Shown here one piece after another: positions 1 through 6,112 of a stretch of DNA of 10,426 nt. The notes beneath the pieces are model-generated. The model was not told where the DNA came from and searched no databases. It saw only the letters and a list, made by a program, of their open reading frames with translations. A program made the position numbers and the translations under genes. Position 1 is the first letter of the stretch. Each line of letters starts with the position of its first letter. The DNA lies in the NCBI GenBank assembly GCA_015222065.1, contig JADFUQ010000417.1, forward strand, positions 1 to 10,426. The letters are read 5' to 3'. This stretch comes from Bacteroidota bacterium (GTDB taxonomy: Bacteria > Bacteroidota > Bacteroidia > Bacteroidales > VadinHA17).

Positions 1-617
1 ACCTTACTACTTGTAAGATCGATCCTGAAAGTTTCAGTTCCTGATTTTGTTGGTCTGATAATCAGAACTTTTTTCCTGTTGCCATAATCAGTGATATCTC
101 CTGCCATTGCAATTGCTTCAAGCACTGTTAACTGGTTATTATAATTCCTGTACATACCTGGCCCGTGAACTTCACCAAGAACCGAAAACTTAAAGCTTAT
201 AAGTTTTACAACTACAGATGAATTCCTAAGGATTTCATCTGCCTGTGACTGAATTGAGTTTTTAGCTTCTTCTACTGTTTTGTATAATACATTTACATTA
301 CCGATAATGGGTAAATCAATATTACCGGAATCGTTTACGCTATAACCATTGATAAAAAGGCTGGTTTCATTCTGGAAAAGGTTTTGCTGATACCTTCCGG
401 ATGTTAAATTGAATAGTTCATTCGCCTCCTGGTTCATGCTATATATTCTGATGTAAAGTATGTCCTGCTTTTGTATCTTATAATCGATTGATTGTTTGAA
501 AAAAATATTGTCTTCAGTCCCGGTATCTATATCCTGGAGATATAGTAATTCCTTTTGGCTTGTACATGAGCTAAACAGAAGGGATAAAACAATAAAAACC
601 TGAAAAAACCTTTTCAT
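1..617 (-). CDS. Wza/BexD-like polysaccharide export lipoprotein, N-terminal part (runs off the left edge)
   Basis: The frame is open from ATG at 617 down to base 1 (205 codons plus 2 bases), so the C-terminus lies outside the window. The first 17 residues form a signal peptide ending in LFSSC, so Cys18 is the probable lipidated residue and the protein should sit in the outer membrane or face the periplasm. Residues about 46-140 read as a Poly_export domain (YKIQKQDILYIRIYS near the start, GNIDLPIIGNV at 98-107). From about 144 a SLBB domain begins (VLGEVHGPGMY, then LTVLEAIAMAGD). Wza-type proteins form the outer-membrane channel that exports capsule or exopolysaccharide; in Bacteroidota the next gene is often a Wzc-like tyrosine kinase, which would lie beyond base 1. 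The start is fixed by the signal peptide and by a promoter 64-95 bases upstream. Domain calls are by eye; the exported sugar cannot be told. Confidence 0.88.
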   Translation of the reverse strand, partial: MKRFFQVFIVLSLLFSSCTSQKELLYLQDIDTGTEDNIFFKQSIDYKIQKQDILYIRIYSMNQEANELFNLTSGRYQQNLFQNETSLFINGYSVNDSGNIDLPIIGNVNVLYKTVEEAKNSIQSQADEILRNSSVVVKLISFKFSVLGEVHGPGMYRNYNNQLTVLEAIAMAGDITDYGNRKKVLIIRPTKSGTETFRIDLTSSK

Positions 618-680
618 TATTAAGAGGAATTTTAAATACCAAAAATAACTAAAATTCTTAATACACTTCACGACTCACCA

Positions 681-712
681 CAAACATAACCATAATCTCT
701 ATTTGTAGCAAA
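681..712 (-). promoter_or_regulatory. Bacteroidota-type promoter for the polysaccharide export gene
   Basis: Read on the minus strand, TTTG (712-709) is followed by a 20-base spacer and TATGTTTG (688-681). This fits the -33 TTTG / -7 TAnnTTTG consensus known for the primary sigma factor of Bacteroidota. Transcription would start near 675, giving a leader of roughly 58 bases before the ATG at 617. A second -7-like box, TATTTTTG (647-640), lies closer to the gene but has no matching -33 box. Confidence 0.6.
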
Positions 713-785
713 TAAAACGGTTTAGTATAATTGGTTGTATGGATGGAGAAGAATGTAATTGTTTTTTCTTAACTTTGACAATACA

Positions 786-890
786 AGTAAGTAAGGTGAG
801 TAAGTTAAATGGGTGAGTAAGGTGAGTAGGGGAGTAAGGTGAAGAAAAGGCAAAAGGCAAAAGTGAAAGGGAGGGAGGAAATGATGTGAA
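786..890. repeat. Low-complexity purine-rich GTAAG/GAGTAAG repeat tract
   Basis: The plus strand shows irregular repeats of GTAAG, GTGAGTAAG and GGTGAGTAG up to about 844, then AAAAGGCAAAAGGC and GGGAGGGAGG. There is no coding signal. This is the first and largest of several similar tracts found between genes in this window. Confidence 0.75.
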
Positions 891-904
891 GAGTTCAAAG
901 TCTT

Positions 905-935
905 AACTCGTAACCCGTAACACGAAACTCGTAAC
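905..935. repeat. Short tandem CGTAAC repeat
   Basis: Degenerate copies of AACTCGTAAC, CCCGTAAC, CACGAAAC and CTCGTAAC follow one another directly. They lie between the GTAAG tract and the hairpin-dense block and may mark the boundary of that block. Confidence 0.65.
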
Positions 936-1080
936 GCTCTGGAAGAGTGTAATTTATTCCAGCGGTGTAAAATGGTAATAGCCCCGGGTAAGCGGAGCGA
1001 CACACAGGGTACAAGCATGTAAAGCAAGCGCGCCGGAACTACAGATTTTAACTAGTACTACTACTGTTGCATCCGGCGCA
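936..1080. other. GC-richer hairpin-dense block, candidate decayed interspersed element
   Basis: The block holds several inverted repeats in a gene-free stretch. CTGGAA (939-944) pairs with TTCCAG (957-962). CCCCGGGT (982-989) pairs imperfectly, 6 of 8, with ACACAGGG (1002-1009) around a loop containing AGCGGAGCG. GCGCCGGA (1030-1037) pairs perfectly with TCCGGCGC (1072-1079) across 34 bases. No protein is recognisable on either strand. The CCCCGGGT...AGCGGAGCG signature recalls hairpin-bearing interspersed sequences I remember from Bacteroidota and other phyla, possibly REP-like elements moved by RAYT transposases. That link is from memory only. A structured RNA is an alternative. Bases 1081-1168 hold only AAGTAAGAAGTATGAAGG-like sequence and a T-rich run before yqgE. 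Confidence 0.45.
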
Positions 1081-1168
1081 AGAAACAGAGACTGAAGAAG
1101 TAAGAAGTATGAAGGAGATAGAGCATAGTTGCGTTTTTTTTATTAATTTTTAAATAGTAGCTAAAATT

Positions 1169-1759
1169 ATGGAGTTGGATTACGATTTTTTTTCAGTTGA
1201 ACCGGGAGAAAAACATCCGAAACAGGGAAGGATACTGATCTCTGAGCCTTTCCTCAGGGATGCCTATTTCAAACGTTCCATTGTTTTTCTGACAGAGCAT
1301 AATGAAGATGGAACTATCGGATTTGCTCTGAATAAGCCGGTACAAACCTCTCTTAATGAGATGCTTGAAGGCTTTCCTGACACTGACGTTAAGGTATCGT
1401 TGGGAGGACCCGTTGAGACCAACACAGTTCATTATCTGCATACAATGGGTGATATTATTCCAAAAAGTGTGCAGGTTTATAAAAATATTTTTTGGGGAGG
1501 TGATTTTAATGCTGTTAAAACTCTTATAACTACAGGGAAACTTGATAAATCTCAAATAAGATTTTTTATTGGATACTCAGGATGGAAACCAGGACAACTT
1601 GAAAATGAAATTTCCGAGAATTCCTGGTTAATTGCTGAATTGGAACCTGGTTTTATTATGCGTGACCCTGATGAGAATATCTGGAAGGAGATATTAAAAA
1701 AATTAGGTAAAAAATACAGAATGTGGGCTGATTTTCCCGAAAATCCGGGGATGAACTAA
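1169..1759 (+). CDS. yqgE: YqgE/AlgH family protein (UPF0301/DUF179)
   Basis: The 196-residue product has the usual family length (about 185-195) and the family's conserved blocks: GFALNKP at 51-57, GGPV at 79-82 and GYSGWKPGQLE at 135-145, followed by the SW pair at 152-153. There is no signal peptide or membrane segment, so it should be cytoplasmic. The biochemical role of the family is not established; it was first named as a regulator of alginate genes in Pseudomonas (AlgH), a role that should not be assumed here. The ATG at 1169 is the first in-frame start and places the RILISEPFL block at the expected distance from the N-terminus. No clear promoter was found: the T-rich stretch at 1134-1160 lacks a full TAnnTTTG box. 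The gene ends tail to tail with the gmhB-like gene, 67 bases apart. Confidence 0.93.
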   Translation: MELDYDFFSVEPGEKHPKQGRILISEPFLRDAYFKRSIVFLTEHNEDGTIGFALNKPVQTSLNEMLEGFPDTDVKVSLGGPVETNTVHYLHTMGDIIPKSVQVYKNIFWGGDFNAVKTLITTGKLDKSQIRFFIGYSGWKPGQLENEISENSWLIAELEPGFIMRDPDENIWKEILKKLGKKYRMWADFPENPGMN

Positions 1760-1826
1760 GGGAAGGGAGGAAGAATGGAATAATGGAAGATTGGAATGTT
1801 GGAAAAACGTGTTATCTTACTAACAG
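1760..1826. repeat. TGGAA-type repeats in a convergent gap
   Basis: Between the stop codons of yqgE and the gmhB-like gene the plus strand reads as degenerate TGGAATAA / TGGAAGAT / TGGAATGT / TGGAAAAA copies, then TAACAGC twice. Only a 4-base AGCT/AGCT hairpin can be drawn, so I do not call a terminator. Confidence 0.6.
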
Positions 1827-2315
1827 CTAACAGCTTATCTGTGGCAGAACATCAAGAAGGTTTTGATTCGGTTTTATTTTGATGCCTGATAAACCAACTT
1901 GTTTTCCGGCCTCAATATCTCTATCATTATCACCTATCATATAAGATTTGTTAGGATCAATATTGAAACGTGCCAGAGCTTTTTCAATGAGTAAAGGTTC
2001 AGGTTTTCTGCATAGGCATTTTTCAACATCAGAGTGATGCGGACAATAGTAAAACTCTTTTATATCTATTCCCTCAATTTCAAATTGCCTTTTTAGCTCA
2101 CTATGGATCTTTTCAACATGTTCTATGGTATAAATATGTTTGGCTATTCCACCCTGGTTTGAAACTATAATCAATAAAAATCCCATATCAGTGAATCTTT
2201 TCAGGGCATCGAAAACTCCATTATTTATTCTAATATCATCTGTTTTATAGATATAATATTGTCTTGCATCATTGAGCAGAACCCCGTCACGGTCAAGAAA
2301 GATGGCTTTTTGCAT
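1827..2315 (-). CDS. gmhB: HAD-superfamily heptose bisphosphate phosphatase, GmhB-like
   Basis: The 162-residue cytoplasmic protein carries all HAD class III motifs: FLDRDGVL (nucleophile Asp8, acid/base Asp10), SNQ at 52-54, Lys104 in CRKPEP, and GDNDRD at 128-133. A zinc-binding loop typical of the GmhB and histidinol-phosphatase group is present: Cys91-x-His93 and Cys100-x-Cys102. GmhB removes the 7-phosphate from D-glycero-manno-heptose 1,7-bisphosphate on the route to ADP- or GDP-heptose, used in lipopolysaccharide core or surface glycans. It is slightly shorter than Escherichia coli GmhB (about 190). Histidinol-phosphate phosphatase is the main alternative, but no his genes are nearby. 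It lies 105 bases downstream of the rhomboid gene on the same strand and could be the last gene of that transcript. Family certain, substrate probable. Confidence 0.82.
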   Translation of the reverse strand: MQKAIFLDRDGVLLNDARQYYIYKTDDIRINNGVFDALKRFTDMGFLLIIVSNQGGIAKHIYTIEHVEKIHSELKRQFEIEGIDIKEFYYCPHHSDVEKCLCRKPEPLLIEKALARFNIDPNKSYMIGDNDRDIEAGKQVGLSGIKIKPNQNLLDVLPQISC

Positions 2316-2420
2316 TTTGTTAAGTTAAGTAAGTAAAGTTAGTAAGTTAAACGTTAAATGTTGGACGTTATACGGAGTTCTTCGCTTTCCACACTGCCTT
2401 ACTGCTTCACTATTTACGTC
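2316..2420. repeat. Intergenic GTTAAGTAA / ACGTTA repeat tract
   Basis: The gap between the rhomboid and gmhB-like genes contains TTAAGTTAAGTAAGTAAAG and GTTAGTAAGTTAA, then ACGTTAAATG and ACGTTATACG, then ACTGCCTTACTGCTTCACT. No promoter with both boxes is seen for the downstream gene on the minus strand; TAACTTTA is a one-base miss for the -7 box. Confidence 0.6.
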
Positions 2421-3032
2421 TTACAATCCCAATTGCTGAAAAAAGAGTTTAATTAATCCGGGATCAATAAAAATTGGAAATACAAAACCAAAAATTGCTC
2501 CAAGTAAATGGGCGTCATGGTTAATATTGTCTTTGCCTTTTTTGCTCATATACTGTGAATATACCAGGTACAAAATACCTGCAATAATTCCGGGAAGGGG
2601 TATAAAGTAAAGAAACAATTTATTGAGTGGTGCGAAGAAGATACTGGTGAAAACTATAGCAGATACCGCACCTGAAGCTCCTACGGAATTATACCGGGTA
2701 TTTTCTTTGTGTTTAAAAAGTGTTGTGGTTGTGGCGAATAGAATACCTCCGGCATACAATAATAAGAAACTTACATTAGGATTTTTAAGCAATCCGGCTA
2801 TCGCGAGTTGTTTAAAATAATGTTCAACAGTAGTGCCAAATGAAAATAAAACGATCATATTAATGATAAGATGCATCCAGTTGGCATGTAAGAAAGCATG
2901 GGAAAAAAGGCGGTAGTATTCTTTTCTGTGATATACCCGGTAAGGGTTAAATTGCATCTTTGACATAAGATCAGGGCGGCCAAAAGATATAATAGTAATA
3001 ATTGAAGTGATAATAATTATCCCTATTGTCAT
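2421..3032 (-). CDS. Rhomboid family intramembrane serine protease
   Basis: The 203-residue protein has about six hydrophobic segments, starting with one at residues 2-16. It shows the full rhomboid signature: His54 and Asn58 in HLIIN (the GlpG His150/Asn154 pair that helps form the oxyanion hole), catalytic Ser120 in GASGA, and catalytic His175 in the AHLLGAIFG helix. It should therefore be an active inner-membrane protease cutting transmembrane segments of partner proteins; its substrate is unknown. A lysine-rich loop (KKGKDN, about 164-169) separates the last two helices. The start at 3032 is the first ATG and opens directly into the first membrane helix. It lies 71 bases downstream of holA on the same strand, across a tract of 8-base repeats, and may be co-transcribed with it. 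Confidence 0.93.
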   Translation of the reverse strand: MTIGIIIITSIITIISFGRPDLMSKMQFNPYRVYHRKEYYRLFSHAFLHANWMHLIINMIVLFSFGTTVEHYFKQLAIAGLLKNPNVSFLLLYAGGILFATTTTLFKHKENTRYNSVGASGAVSAIVFTSIFFAPLNKLFLYFIPLPGIIAGILYLVYSQYMSKKGKDNINHDAHLLGAIFGFVFPIFIDPGLIKLFFQQLGL

Positions 3033-3062
3033 TATAATTTCAGGTTTTGTTACTAACTAATT

Positions 3063-3107
3063 CTACTCAACTACTCAACTACTCAACTTACTCAATTACT
3101 TAACTAA
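3063..3107. repeat. CTACTCAA tandem repeat
   Basis: Three perfect copies of CTACTCAA (3063-3070, 3071-3078, 3079-3086) are followed by CTTACTCAA and TTACTTAACTAA. The tract runs into the last codons of holA, overlapping its stop codon at 3104-3106. Confidence 0.8.
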
Positions 3108-4105
3108 TGCAATATTTTAAAAATTAATTCTTTCAGCAAGTTTCCGGAGTCAATACCGATGTTGCCCCAGCCCTTTGATTTCAAATCATATTCTCTCAGC
3201 AATGAAATTATTTCAACAAGTTTCTGTGAGCTGTAATTGCTGGCTGCTTTCCTATATTCATTTACAAAAAAAGGATGAATTTTTAGTTCAGAGGCTATTG
3301 TTGCAGACGACTTATTTTTCAATGAATGGTAGGCCAGAACTTTACTGAAAAAGAAATGCAGGGATGAAATAGTAAGTGTAATTGGATTATTTTTCGGGTT
3401 TGCTGTAAAATAGTTAACAATACGATTTGCTTTAAGAATATCTTTTATAGATAAAGCATTTGTCAGTTCAAAATTGTTGAAATCTTTGCTTATCCCAATA
3501 TTTTCTTCAATAGTCTTAAGATCAATTTTTCTTATACCCGGTGAAAGTGTAATAAATATTTTTTCCAGTTCACCGGTTATCTTGCCGAGATCAGATCCCA
3601 GATATTCGGTTAGCAATAATGAAGCTTCTGGTGTAATATCATAATTTCGTTCCTTCAGATAATTGATTATCCAATCAGGTATTTTATTGTCGTACAGCTT
3701 TGTAGATTCGTATGTAAAATCTTTTTTCTTTAGTGTATTATACAATTTTCTTTTTTTATCAACTTTTTTATGTTTGTATGCAATAACAAGCAGGGTTGAC
3801 TTAAGCGGTTTTTCCACGTAATATATTAAATCTTCAAGTTTCTCCAGATGCTGAGCTTCCTTAACAACAACAACCTGATTACTTGCCATCATAGGGAATC
3901 TTTTAGCTGCATTTATTACTGTTGGAACATTGGTATCGCGGCCATAAAAGATAGACTGATTAAATGATTTTTCTGATTCTGAGAGGACATTATTTACAAT
4001 ATAATTCGTTATCTTATCTATGTAGTACGGTTCTTCTCCATGGAGGAAATATATTGGTTTAAAATTCTTGTTTTCCAGATCCTGAATGATTTGGTTGTAA
4101 GTCAT
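3104..4105 (-). CDS. holA: DNA polymerase III subunit delta
   Basis: The 333-residue product matches the delta subunit of the clamp loader, which opens the sliding clamp so that it can be placed on DNA. Visible family features are PIYFLHGEEPYYID near 17-30 (the degenerate nucleotide-site region of delta), VVVVKEAQHLEKLEDL around 77-92, a middle region with GSDLGKITGELEKI, and the C-terminal SGNLLKELIFKIL. The length is normal for Bacteroidota. The ATG at 4105 lies three bases after the stop of amn, so the two genes are almost certainly translated from one mRNA. The delta family is poorly conserved in sequence, but the combination of motifs and length makes the call firm. Its last codons run into an 8-base tandem repeat. 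Confidence 0.92.
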   Translation of the reverse strand: MTYNQIIQDLENKNFKPIYFLHGEEPYYIDKITNYIVNNVLSESEKSFNQSIFYGRDTNVPTVINAAKRFPMMASNQVVVVKEAQHLEKLEDLIYYVEKPLKSTLLVIAYKHKKVDKKRKLYNTLKKKDFTYESTKLYDNKIPDWIINYLKERNYDITPEASLLLTEYLGSDLGKITGELEKIFITLSPGIRKIDLKTIEENIGISKDFNNFELTNALSIKDILKANRIVNYFTANPKNNPITLTISSLHFFFSKVLAYHSLKNKSSATIASELKIHPFFVNEYRKAASNYSSQKLVEIISLLREYDLKSKGWGNIGIDSGNLLKELIFKILH

Positions 4106-4108
4106 CTG

Positions 4109-4879
4109 CTAAAATTTAAGGTGTTTAACTGAAGAGCCTTTATTGATCAATTCCAGCAATGAATCTATTCCGATTTGCAAGTGTTCCTCCACAAAGCTGT
4201 ATGTTACTTTTTTATCACTTTTTGTTGTTTTAATTCCGGTTGAAATCATGGGTTGGTCTGATACTAACAGAAGTGCACCTGATGGAATACTATTGACGAA
4301 TCCTACGGTAAAAAAAGTTGCAGATTCCATATCAATTGCCATAGCTTTGGTTTTTCGCAGGTATTTCTTAAACCTTTCATCGTATTCCCAAACCCTTCGG
4401 TTAGTTGTATAAACAGTACCGGTCCAGTAATCACGGCCATGATCCCGTATTGCAGAAGAAACTGCTCTTTGCAGGTTAAAAGCAGGTAACGCAGGGACTT
4501 CGGGAGGTAAATAATCGTTAGAAGTGACATCGCTTCTAATAGCTGCAATAGGGAGTATCAGGTCGCCAAGTTTATTTTTCTTTTTCAGTCCTCCGCATTT
4601 TCCAAGAAAAAGAACAGCTTTTGGGTGAATTGCACTTAACAAATCCATTATTGTTGCAGCATTAGCACTTCCCATTCCAAAGTCAATAATTGTAATACCC
4701 CTGGCAGTTGCATTTGGCATGTTTTTTTTCATCCCATTGATCGGTACATTATTCCACCGGGCGAATAATTCAACATAATATGAAAAATTTGTTAGTAATA
4801 TGTACTTGCCAAAACTATCGAGATCAATGCCTGTATATCGTGGCAACCAGTTTTCAACTATTTCTTTTTTTGTTTTCAT
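4109..4879 (-). CDS. amn: AMP nucleosidase, short Bacteroidota form
   Basis: The 256-residue protein belongs to the purine nucleoside phosphorylase/AMP nucleosidase fold and should hydrolyse AMP to adenine and ribose 5-phosphate in the cytoplasm. Key segments are DFGMGSANAATIMDLL at 66-81, LGKCGGL at 92-98, the nucleoside-binding AIDMESATFF at 181-190 with Glu185, and VSDQPM at 206-211 with Asp208 as the likely general acid. It lacks the extra N-terminal domain of the roughly 480-residue proteobacterial Amn, which is normal for the short form in this phylum. Upstream on the minus strand no perfect promoter is seen; TAATTTG at 4897-4891 is one base short of the -7 consensus. It is the first gene of a probable amn-holA unit and is divergent from the nuclease-like gene at 4959. 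Confidence 0.92.
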   Translation of the reverse strand: MKTKKEIVENWLPRYTGIDLDSFGKYILLTNFSYYVELFARWNNVPINGMKKNMPNATARGITIIDFGMGSANAATIMDLLSAIHPKAVLFLGKCGGLKKKNKLGDLILPIAAIRSDVTSNDYLPPEVPALPAFNLQRAVSSAIRDHGRDYWTGTVYTTNRRVWEYDERFKKYLRKTKAMAIDMESATFFTVGFVNSIPSGALLLVSDQPMISTGIKTTKSDKKVTYSFVEEHLQIGIDSLLELINKGSSVKHLKF

Positions 4880-4897
4880 TACACATATTTCAAATTA

Positions 4898-4931
4898 TTG
4901 ACTCTTTGTAAAAAAGAATAAGTTATTTTTG
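4898..4931 (+). promoter_or_regulatory. Bacteroidota-type promoter for the nuclease-like gene
   Basis: TATTTTTG (4924-4931) fits the -7 consensus TAnnTTTG. Two candidate -33 boxes precede it: TTG at 4898-4900 with a 23-base spacer, and TTTG at 4905-4908 with a 15-base spacer that looks too short. Transcription would begin near 4938, about 20 bases before the TTG start codon at 4959. Confidence 0.5.
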
Positions 4932-4958
4932 CGAAGATAGTAAAAACAAGTATACAAT

Positions 4959-5408
4959 TTGGAGAATTTAAGCTTACCGGCATATGATTTCAGGTATACT
5001 ATAAAAGAAAATAAAAAGTATATTTTCGATATAATAAGAAAGAAATATGTCTTGCTAACACCGGAAGAGTGGGTAAGGCAAAACTTTATACGTTACCTGT
5101 TAAATGAAAAAGGTTACATTCAATCGTTGGTGCGGGTTGAAATGTTTTTTAAGTTAAACCGGCTTGCAAAAAGAGCAGATATTGCAATATTTAACAGAAA
5201 CGGACAACCCAAAGTACTTGTCGAATGCAAATCTCCCAAAGTAACGATCAGTCAGGTTGTTTTTGAACAGGTGGCAAGATATAATTTAAGGTTTAAAGTT
5301 GACTTTTTAGTAGTGACTAATGGACTACAACATTATTGTTGCAAGATGGATTATAAACAAAAATCCTTTTCTTTCATGAATGAAATACCCGGTTTTGAAG
5401 AGATATAA
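4959..5408 (+). CDS. Stand-alone HsdR_N-type PD-(D/E)XK nuclease-like protein
   Basis: The 149-residue protein is a single domain like the N-terminal nuclease domain of type I restriction subunit R (HSDR_N_2 family). The PD-(D/E)XK core is intact: Asp74 in KRADIAIF, Glu89 and Lys91 in VECKSP, and a QxxxY motif (Gln104, Tyr108) in the following helix. The PEEWVRQ helix at 35-41 also matches the family. No helicase, HsdM or HsdS gene is nearby, so it is not part of a restriction system seen here. The start is TTG: the in-frame upstream stop is at 4941 and there is no ATG before residue 62, which would cut away the core helix. I recall this small gene next to holA in several Bacteroidota, which hints at a DNA-maintenance role, but its function is unknown. 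It ends two bases from the oppositely oriented acetyltransferase gene. Confidence 0.85.
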   Translation: MENLSLPAYDFRYTIKENKKYIFDIIRKKYVLLTPEEWVRQNFIRYLLNEKGYIQSLVRVEMFFKLNRLAKRADIAIFNRNGQPKVLVECKSPKVTISQVVFEQVARYNLRFKVDFLVVTNGLQHYCCKMDYKQKSFSFMNEIPGFEEI

Positions 5409-5410
5409 TT

Positions 5411-5956
5411 CTAACTGTCAGTATTAATAAGTTGAAGGAAATATTCATCTTTTCTTCCTGAAGGTGTTTTATTCCACTCTTTTTTTTCTCCAGTGATCTT
5501 GAATCCGTGTTTTTCGAAAAGCTTAAGACTTGCAGTATTCTCAACTTCTACATTAGCAAATAATTGATGTAGTCTCAGAATTTCAAAAGAGTAGTTGATC
5601 AGGGCCTGAAGGGCTTCAGATGCATAACCAATTTGCCGGAGTTCCTTATTCATTATAAGAATACCAATACCTGCTCTTTCATGAAATGGATCATAATCAA
5701 AGAGATCAATTGTTCCTATAGTCTGCACAGGAGTTTTACTATGCAGATCAATCATAAACCGTTGTTGCCTGGTTTCATAGATGTCTTTATGAGAATTCTC
5801 AATAAATTGCCTGAGAATAAACTTTGAAAAAGGTGAAGTGGTATTGCCGGCCTGCCAGACAGAAGTGTTATTTTCCCATTCGTATAGTAATTCAAGGTCT
5901 TCCGGCTCAGGAGCTCTGAGTGATATATTTTTATTCTTAAGATAGTTTTTATCCAA
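5411..5956 (-). CDS. GNAT family N-acetyltransferase (RimJ/RimL or SpeG-like)
   Basis: The 181-residue protein is a complete GNAT domain. Residues 11-28 (ISLRAPEPEDLELLYEWE) are the typical opening of the Acetyltransf_3 group. The acetyl-CoA pyrophosphate loop is RQIGYA at 107-112, preceded by the strand GIGILIM, and the closing motif is NVEVENTASLKLFEKHGF at 135-152. It should transfer an acetyl group to an amine; SpeG-type polyamine acetylation or protein N-terminal acetylation are both possible and cannot be separated by sequence. The start codon appears to be TTG at 5956-5954: the frame is closed upstream by TAA at 5989-5987 and has no ATG or GTG between that stop and the domain. The next gene on the right begins with a pyrimidine-rich repeat tract, and no promoter is visible. 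Confidence 0.88.
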   Translation of the reverse strand: MDKNYLKNKNISLRAPEPEDLELLYEWENNTSVWQAGNTTSPFSKFILRQFIENSHKDIYETRQQRFMIDLHSKTPVQTIGTIDLFDYDPFHERAGIGILIMNKELRQIGYASEALQALINYSFEILRLHQLFANVEVENTASLKLFEKHGFKITGEKKEWNKTPSGRKDEYFLQLINTDS

Positions 5957-6033
5957 TTGTCCGGAGATTTTCTTTACGTTATAAGTTTACTATACGTGCA
6001 CGGAACTCTTTGTGCTTTGCTTTTCGCTTATAC

Positions 6034-6112
6034 TACCCACAACTCCCCTCCCACCGCTCTCTTCCTACTTTTTACTCCCTACTCCTTACTTCCTACTCCT
6101 TACTTCTTACTT
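6034..6112. repeat. Pyrimidine-rich TACTCCT/TACTTCC repeat tract
   Basis: From about 6034 the plus strand reads CTCCCCTCCCACC and then degenerate TACTCCCTACTCC, TTACTTCCTACTCC, TTACTTCTTACTTC units, ending at the stop codon of the 643-residue gene (6113-6115). On the transcript of that gene this is a GGAGTAAG-type tract directly after the stop, resembling the one at 786-844. Confidence 0.75.

Noticed and set aside
770..777. TAACTTTG on the plus strand, a good -7 box
   Set aside because: No TTG or TTTG at a suitable distance (the nearest leave spacers of 8 and 32 bases) and no gene begins within 390 bases; it could serve the hairpin block, but support is too thin.
722..1027. A 101-codon open frame on the minus strand
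   Set aside because: It reads through the GTAAG and CGTAAC repeats and the hairpin block, giving low-complexity Leu/Pro/His-rich sequence with no family resemblance.
1193..1555. Minus-strand open frame of 120 codons
   Set aside because: It lies wholly inside yqgE, whose conserved family motifs fix the coding strand.
4303..4548. Minus-strand open frame overlapping amn in another frame
   Set aside because: The amn frame contains the conserved nucleoside-binding motifs across this same stretch; this frame has none.
4959..5408. A type I restriction-modification system
   Set aside because: Only the HsdR N-terminal-like domain is present; there is no helicase motor, methylase or specificity subunit in the window.
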